Shown one piece after another: positions 6,386-8,407 of a stretch of DNA of 8,407 nucleotides; the first letter of the stretch is position 1, and every line of letters begins with the position of its first letter. The position numbers and the translations under genes are program-made. The notes below the pieces were generated by a model. That model had not been told where the DNA came from and did not search any database. It worked only from the letters and a program-made list of their open reading frames with translations. This stretch comes from Methanosarcinales archaeon (GTDB lineage: Archaea > Halobacteriota > Methanosarcinia > Methanosarcinales > EX4572-44): contig RXIJ01000099.1 of the NCBI GenBank assembly GCA_004212095.1, forward strand, positions 1 to 8,407, in the 5' to 3' direction.

Positions 6386-6393
6386 TATTTATA
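6386..6393 (+). promoter_or_regulatory. Putative archaeal promoter of the tiny ORF pair
   Basis: TATTTATA lies about 42 bases before the ATG at 6435, implying a start near 6415 and a leader of about 20 bases. Just upstream are the perfect palindrome ATTTATATAAAT (6363-6374) and two copies of AAATATTTA (6371-6379, 6383-6391), which could be regulator sites or redundant TATA elements. Confidence 0.45.
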
Positions 6394-6434
6394 GACACAA
6401 GCTTTGTATAGGCTGCCTTCACTGAGGTTGGTGT

Positions 6435-6518
6435 ATGGATCCACTGGTCACAGATGAGAAGTTGTTGAGAAATATATTGGGACGTAAGAATTACAAGGAG
6501 AAACCAAAATGTTTATAA
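6435..6518 (+). CDS. Tiny ORF 1, 27 residues, unknown
   Basis: ATG at 6435 opens 27 codons, a basic peptide beginning MDPLVTDEKLLRNIL and ending in TAA. GAGGT (6424-6428) sits six bases upstream and a TATA box lies about 42 bases upstream, so the start signals are better than those of most genes here. It overlaps the next tiny ORF by ten bases in another frame. It could be a real small protein, a leader peptide, or the surviving head of a frameshifted gene. No homology is recognised. Confidence 0.35.
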   Translation: MDPLVTDEKLLRNILGRKNYKEKPKCL

Positions 6519-6604
6519 GAAGAAAATCACTAACAAGCCCTGTACCTATAAGTACGGGGTATAGTGACTGTATCCATACTTGTTTTGTGCTTATCTTGAA
6601 TTGA
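6509..6604 (+). CDS. Tiny ORF 2, 31 residues, unknown
   Basis: ATG at 6509 follows a textbook AAGGAG (6495-6500) by eight bases. The 31-residue product starts MFIRRKSLTSPVP and contains CIHTC near its end, a possible but unproven metal-binding pair. Its start overlaps the end of tiny ORF 1, which would couple translation. The hairpin at 6538-6559 lies within the reading frame, so ORF and structured RNA are competing explanations. Confidence 0.35.
   Translation: MFIRRKSLTSPVPISTGYSDCIHTCFVLILN
6538..6559 (+). other. 8-bp hairpin, plus-strand RNA favoured
   Basis: CCCTGTAC (6538-6545) pairs with GTACGGGG (6552-6559) around CTATAA. One pair is T opposite G: a G-U wobble in plus-strand RNA but an A-C mismatch in minus-strand RNA. 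This favours a rightward transcript. TTGTTTTGTG follows about 20 bases later and may end that transcript. Confidence 0.4.
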
Positions 6605-6648
6605 AACCGGGCACATCATAACTATATAAATATCACTGACATTAATTG
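6605..6648. other. Short gap between the plus-strand tiny ORFs and the end of the leftward operon
   Basis: ACTATATAAATA (6621-6632) resembles a TATA box in either direction, but no gene starts at the right distance on either side. No strong minus-strand U-tract terminator for the PIN gene is visible here. Confidence 0.3.
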
Positions 6649-7209
6649 TTAGACAGCTTCGCCATCGTTAAACATACGGTTGTTAGCCGTGAGAATATTT
6701 ACATCAGTTGTACAGAAATCGTGATCATTTGTGACAAGAATGAAATCATTGGCCTTACAAATTTCTCCAAATACGAGATCATTAAAGTCATAAGTCCCGG
6801 ACCCATATTTAGAAATTATGATTTCCATATCAATAGATTCTAAACAAGAATCAAATCGTTTTGACCATCTCAATATTTTTTCTATGTTTATAGAGATATC
6901 TTCCGCAACATCTATAAATTTGGGAGTCTCTCTAAACTTTTTAAATTCATTTGGTTTGAATCCAAGTTGTATTCGTTGTTGGTGAAACTCAAGACGTGCC
7001 CAAGTATTGACTACTTCCGAAATTATTAGGCTGTTTGTGTAAATATCAATATTGTTTTTGATTGATTTATAAAACAAAGAAGAACATGGTGATTGAGCCC
7101 AATATGTAGGCGATGGACCATATATGGCCAACCAAACATTAGCATCAAAAAATAACATATCCCCATTACTCGGAGAGTAATTGTCTATGTGCTTGATATT
7201 AGTTACCAC
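6649..7209 (-). CDS. PIN-domain ribonuclease, third gene of the ATPase/STAS/PIN operon
   Basis: PIN domains are Mg-dependent ribonucleases, well known as VapC toxins. From the GTG start at 7209 the product has 186 residues. The acidic set is complete: D22 in MLFFDANVWL, E65 in NSLIISEVVN, D144 in YDFNDLVFGE, and D162/D164 in ILVTNDHDF. The order and spacing fit an active enzyme, somewhat longer than a typical VapC (about 130-140) because of a charged helical insert at about 75-130. GTG at 7209 is chosen because GGTG at 7219-7216 lies six bases upstream and the extra residues of an earlier ATG (7236) lie wholly inside the STAS gene. It overlaps that gene by 11 bases, suggesting coupled synthesis. 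No VapB-like antitoxin is adjacent; the STAS protein or ATPase may restrain it (inference). The last gene of the operon is very AT-rich, like its neighbours. Confidence 0.8.
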   Translation of the reverse strand: MVTNIKHIDNYSPSNGDMLFFDANVWLAIYGPSPTYWAQSPCSSLFYKSIKNNIDIYTNSLIISEVVNTWARLEFHQQRIQLGFKPNEFKKFRETPKFIDVAEDISINIEKILRWSKRFDSCLESIDMEIIISKYGSGTYDFNDLVFGEICKANDFILVTNDHDFCTTDVNILTANNRMFNDGEAV

Positions 7210-7561
7210 TGTCAACACCAAGAACAGCATTAGCAACTCTTATGTAGTGGTCGGGATCATCAAAAAAACTTTTTGCTCGATCAACTACCCTCTTTAAAAT
7301 GATCACATCATTTTTAGACATATCAGTAACTGATATTTTTGATTTGACAAAAGCTTCATCAAAGTTACCGTAGAGTTGACCAATGGCATTATTCAAAAAG
7401 GCAGATGTCAAATCCGTAACACCATCGAATGAAACTATGATTTTTTTTCCATTGGAAAGGGCATCGTTGATAACATCATATACTTTTTTCCCATCTTCAT
7501 CAGTAACACAGATGCTATCCCCTACCACATTAACCACATTAATTATTACTCCATTATTCAT
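7199..7561 (-). CDS. STAS-like protein (DUF4325 type), second gene of the operon
   Basis: The product of 120 residues resembles DUF4325 STAS-like proteins, relatives of anti-sigma-factor antagonists such as SpoIIAA/RsbV. The core is GKKVYDVINDAL (24-35), then strand KKIIVSFDGV (39-48) and TDLTSAFLNNAIGQLYG (49-65). T52/S53 occupy the loop where SpoIIAA is phosphorylated, a candidate switch site. The C-terminal part is helical and charged. ATG at 7561 is favoured because GGTG lies four bases upstream; the GTG at 7579 would place the start before that signal. The gene begins 23 bases after the ATPase stop and overlaps the PIN gene by 11 bases. The expected partner is the ATPase; its target in an archaeon without such sigma factors is unknown. 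The family call is good; the function is inferred. Confidence 0.75.
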   Translation of the reverse strand: MNNGVIINVVNVVGDSICVTDEDGKKVYDVINDALSNGKKIIVSFDGVTDLTSAFLNNAIGQLYGNFDEAFVKSKISVTDMSKNDVIILKRVVDRAKSFFDDPDHYIRVANAVLGVDSGN

Positions 7562-7584
7562 TATACACCCATACATCACAATAT

Positions 7585-8407
7585 TTAAAATATGTTTTCA
7601 TAATCGGTTTCAGACTCAAGAAAATAATAGGAAGAATCTGCTGTGTTTATTTCTATATTCACTACAGTCCCAGGGAAATTGGAACTATAAGTATTTAAAG
7701 TTGTTCTTTTATTCGAAAATTCCCAATACCCGTTGTAAGTCACAATTTGCATTTTTCCATTGTTTTTTTCAATGAATTCCTTTATCAATTTTAATCCCAA
7801 TCCACCTGGAATAGTACCACCCTTTTTAGTTGTCTGATTTTTTTCCATTGCCCAAATTATAGCATCTTTAGGTGATAAATGTAAATTCATTTTTTTATTT
7901 ATATTTCCATGAAACCCAATGCCTAAATCAACAATGGAAAAATCAAGACGCTTTTGGAGATAAAAATATTGACCACATGCAAATATGTGATTCGTTTCTG
8001 AATGAAATACCGAGTTTCCGAATATTTCGTATAGACTTCCTCTGAATTTTCTGAGGAGTTCTTGACTCATTTTCGGCAATCCATGCACATTATTCCCAAA
8101 ATGAGTTTCAACATATTTTTTAAACTTGTTAATACCATTTACATCAAATTGGACATACTCAATAGTAGAACTATAATCATCTGGTTTAGAAGGTTTATCA
8201 AAACCGAAATTGGGTAAAAATTGGTTTTTCTGCAAGATTTCCATCACCTGATTATTACAATTAAGAGTAATACCAACATTTTTATTATTGAGAATTGATA
8301 AAATCGCACCAAAAGGAGCACACATGTTTGCATCAAACCAATGGGGCATGTCTACTATTAACTTATCTTCAGAATTTATTGTTTTTATTTGCTGGTGGAG
8401 ATTTATG
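7585..8407 (-). CDS. GHKL-fold ATPase with STAS-like N-terminal segment (start outside window)
   Basis: The reading frame stays open to the right edge, so the gene is partial: at least 273 residues, with the true start beyond 8407. The ATP-binding fold of the histidine-kinase/Hsp90/anti-sigma class is shown, numbering from the internal ATG at 8349, by the N-box SLYEIFGNSVFHSE (105-118; E108, N112), the G1 box DLGIGF (141-146), the G2 box GGLGLKLIKEF (182-192) and PGTVVNIEI (226-234). Upstream, IVDMPHWFDANMCAPFGAIL reads like the strand-helix of a STAS domain, so sensor and ATPase are fused. No phosphoacceptor His-kinase domain or membrane segment is visible. It heads a leftward operon with the STAS-like and PIN genes, recalling SpoIIAB/RsbW with its antagonist. 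It may bind or phosphorylate the STAS protein. The ATPase fold is sure; the exact role is not. Confidence 0.8.
   Translation of the reverse strand, partial: INLHQQIKTINSEDKLIVDMPHWFDANMCAPFGAILSILNNKNVGITLNCNNQVMEILQKNQFLPNFGFDKPSKPDDYSSTIEYVQFDVNGINKFKKYVETHFGNNVHGLPKMSQELLRKFRGSLYEIFGNSVFHSETNHIFACGQYFYLQKRLDFSIVDLGIGFHGNINKKMNLHLSPKDAIIWAMEKNQTTKKGGTIPGGLGLKLIKEFIEKNNGKMQIVTYNGYWEFSNKRTTLNTYSSNFPGTVVNIEINTADSSYYFLESETDYENIF

Larger units (their letters stand above)
5832..6420. other. Long stretch without a convincing gene
   Basis: After sua5 there is a possible U-rich terminator (GCTTTTTGCC at 5906-5915). An 89-codon stop-free frame (5937-6206, +) and a nearly complementary minus frame (5919-6185) both lack a ribosome binding site. 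A hydrophobic C-terminal run in another plus frame (to 6288) is probably chance. 6285-6338 holds a long-range inverted repeat. 6361-6393 is a TATA-rich block. The stretch may be gene debris. Confidence 0.4.

Noticed and set aside
1..8407. CRISPR array, tRNA or rRNA genes
   Set aside because: No regularly spaced repeats, cloverleaf with a T-loop (GTTCRA) signature or ribosomal RNA core sequences were seen on either strand.

Overview
The window looks like chromosomal DNA of a methanogenic archaeon, probably of the Methanosarcina order. It carries an ATP-grasp protein resembling tyramine--glutamate ligase (MfnD, methanofuran synthesis) and a full-length Sua5-type threonylcarbamoyl-AMP synthase. 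TATA-box promoters of archaeal type (TGTATATAC, TTTATA) lie at plausible distances upstream of several genes. The order-level call rests on gene content and style, not on a marker gene, so it is moderate.

Layout from left to right. 1-153 is the 3' end of a DUF2283-type gene (+). 154-395 is a short unassigned stretch with a small hairpin. 396-2105 (-) is a large, visibly AT-rich AIPR-family (abortive infection / phage resistance) gene with a restriction-like N-terminal motif. 2106-2438 is intergenic and holds a compact element that can fold as a three-way junction, followed by a promoter. 2454-3323 (+) is the MfnD-like ATP-grasp gene, whose true start is unclear. 3324-4711 contains a decayed two-ORF insertion element: a broken upstream ORF, a broken DDE transposase lacking most of its catalytic core, and a perfect hairpin after it. 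4779-5831 (+) is sua5. 5832-6648 contains no convincing large gene, but has a promoter and two tiny overlapping ORFs with good ribosome binding sites. 6649-8407 (-) is a tight three-gene operon entering from the right edge: a GHKL-type ATPase, a STAS-like (DUF4325) protein and a PIN-domain nuclease.

The two leftward AT-rich blocks (AIPR gene; ATPase/STAS/PIN operon) bracket two housekeeping genes and insertion-element debris, the usual look of an accessory or defence island. The right-hand operon is the most interesting item. A GHKL ATPase next to a STAS-like protein recalls bacterial SpoIIAB/SpoIIAA or RsbW/RsbV partner switching, which controls sigma factors. Archaea have no such sigma factors, and here the third, translationally coupled gene encodes a PIN ribonuclease with its acidic residues intact. 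The inferred model is that the ATPase and STAS protein sense a signal and gate the PIN nuclease, as a toxin-antitoxin or anti-phage module.
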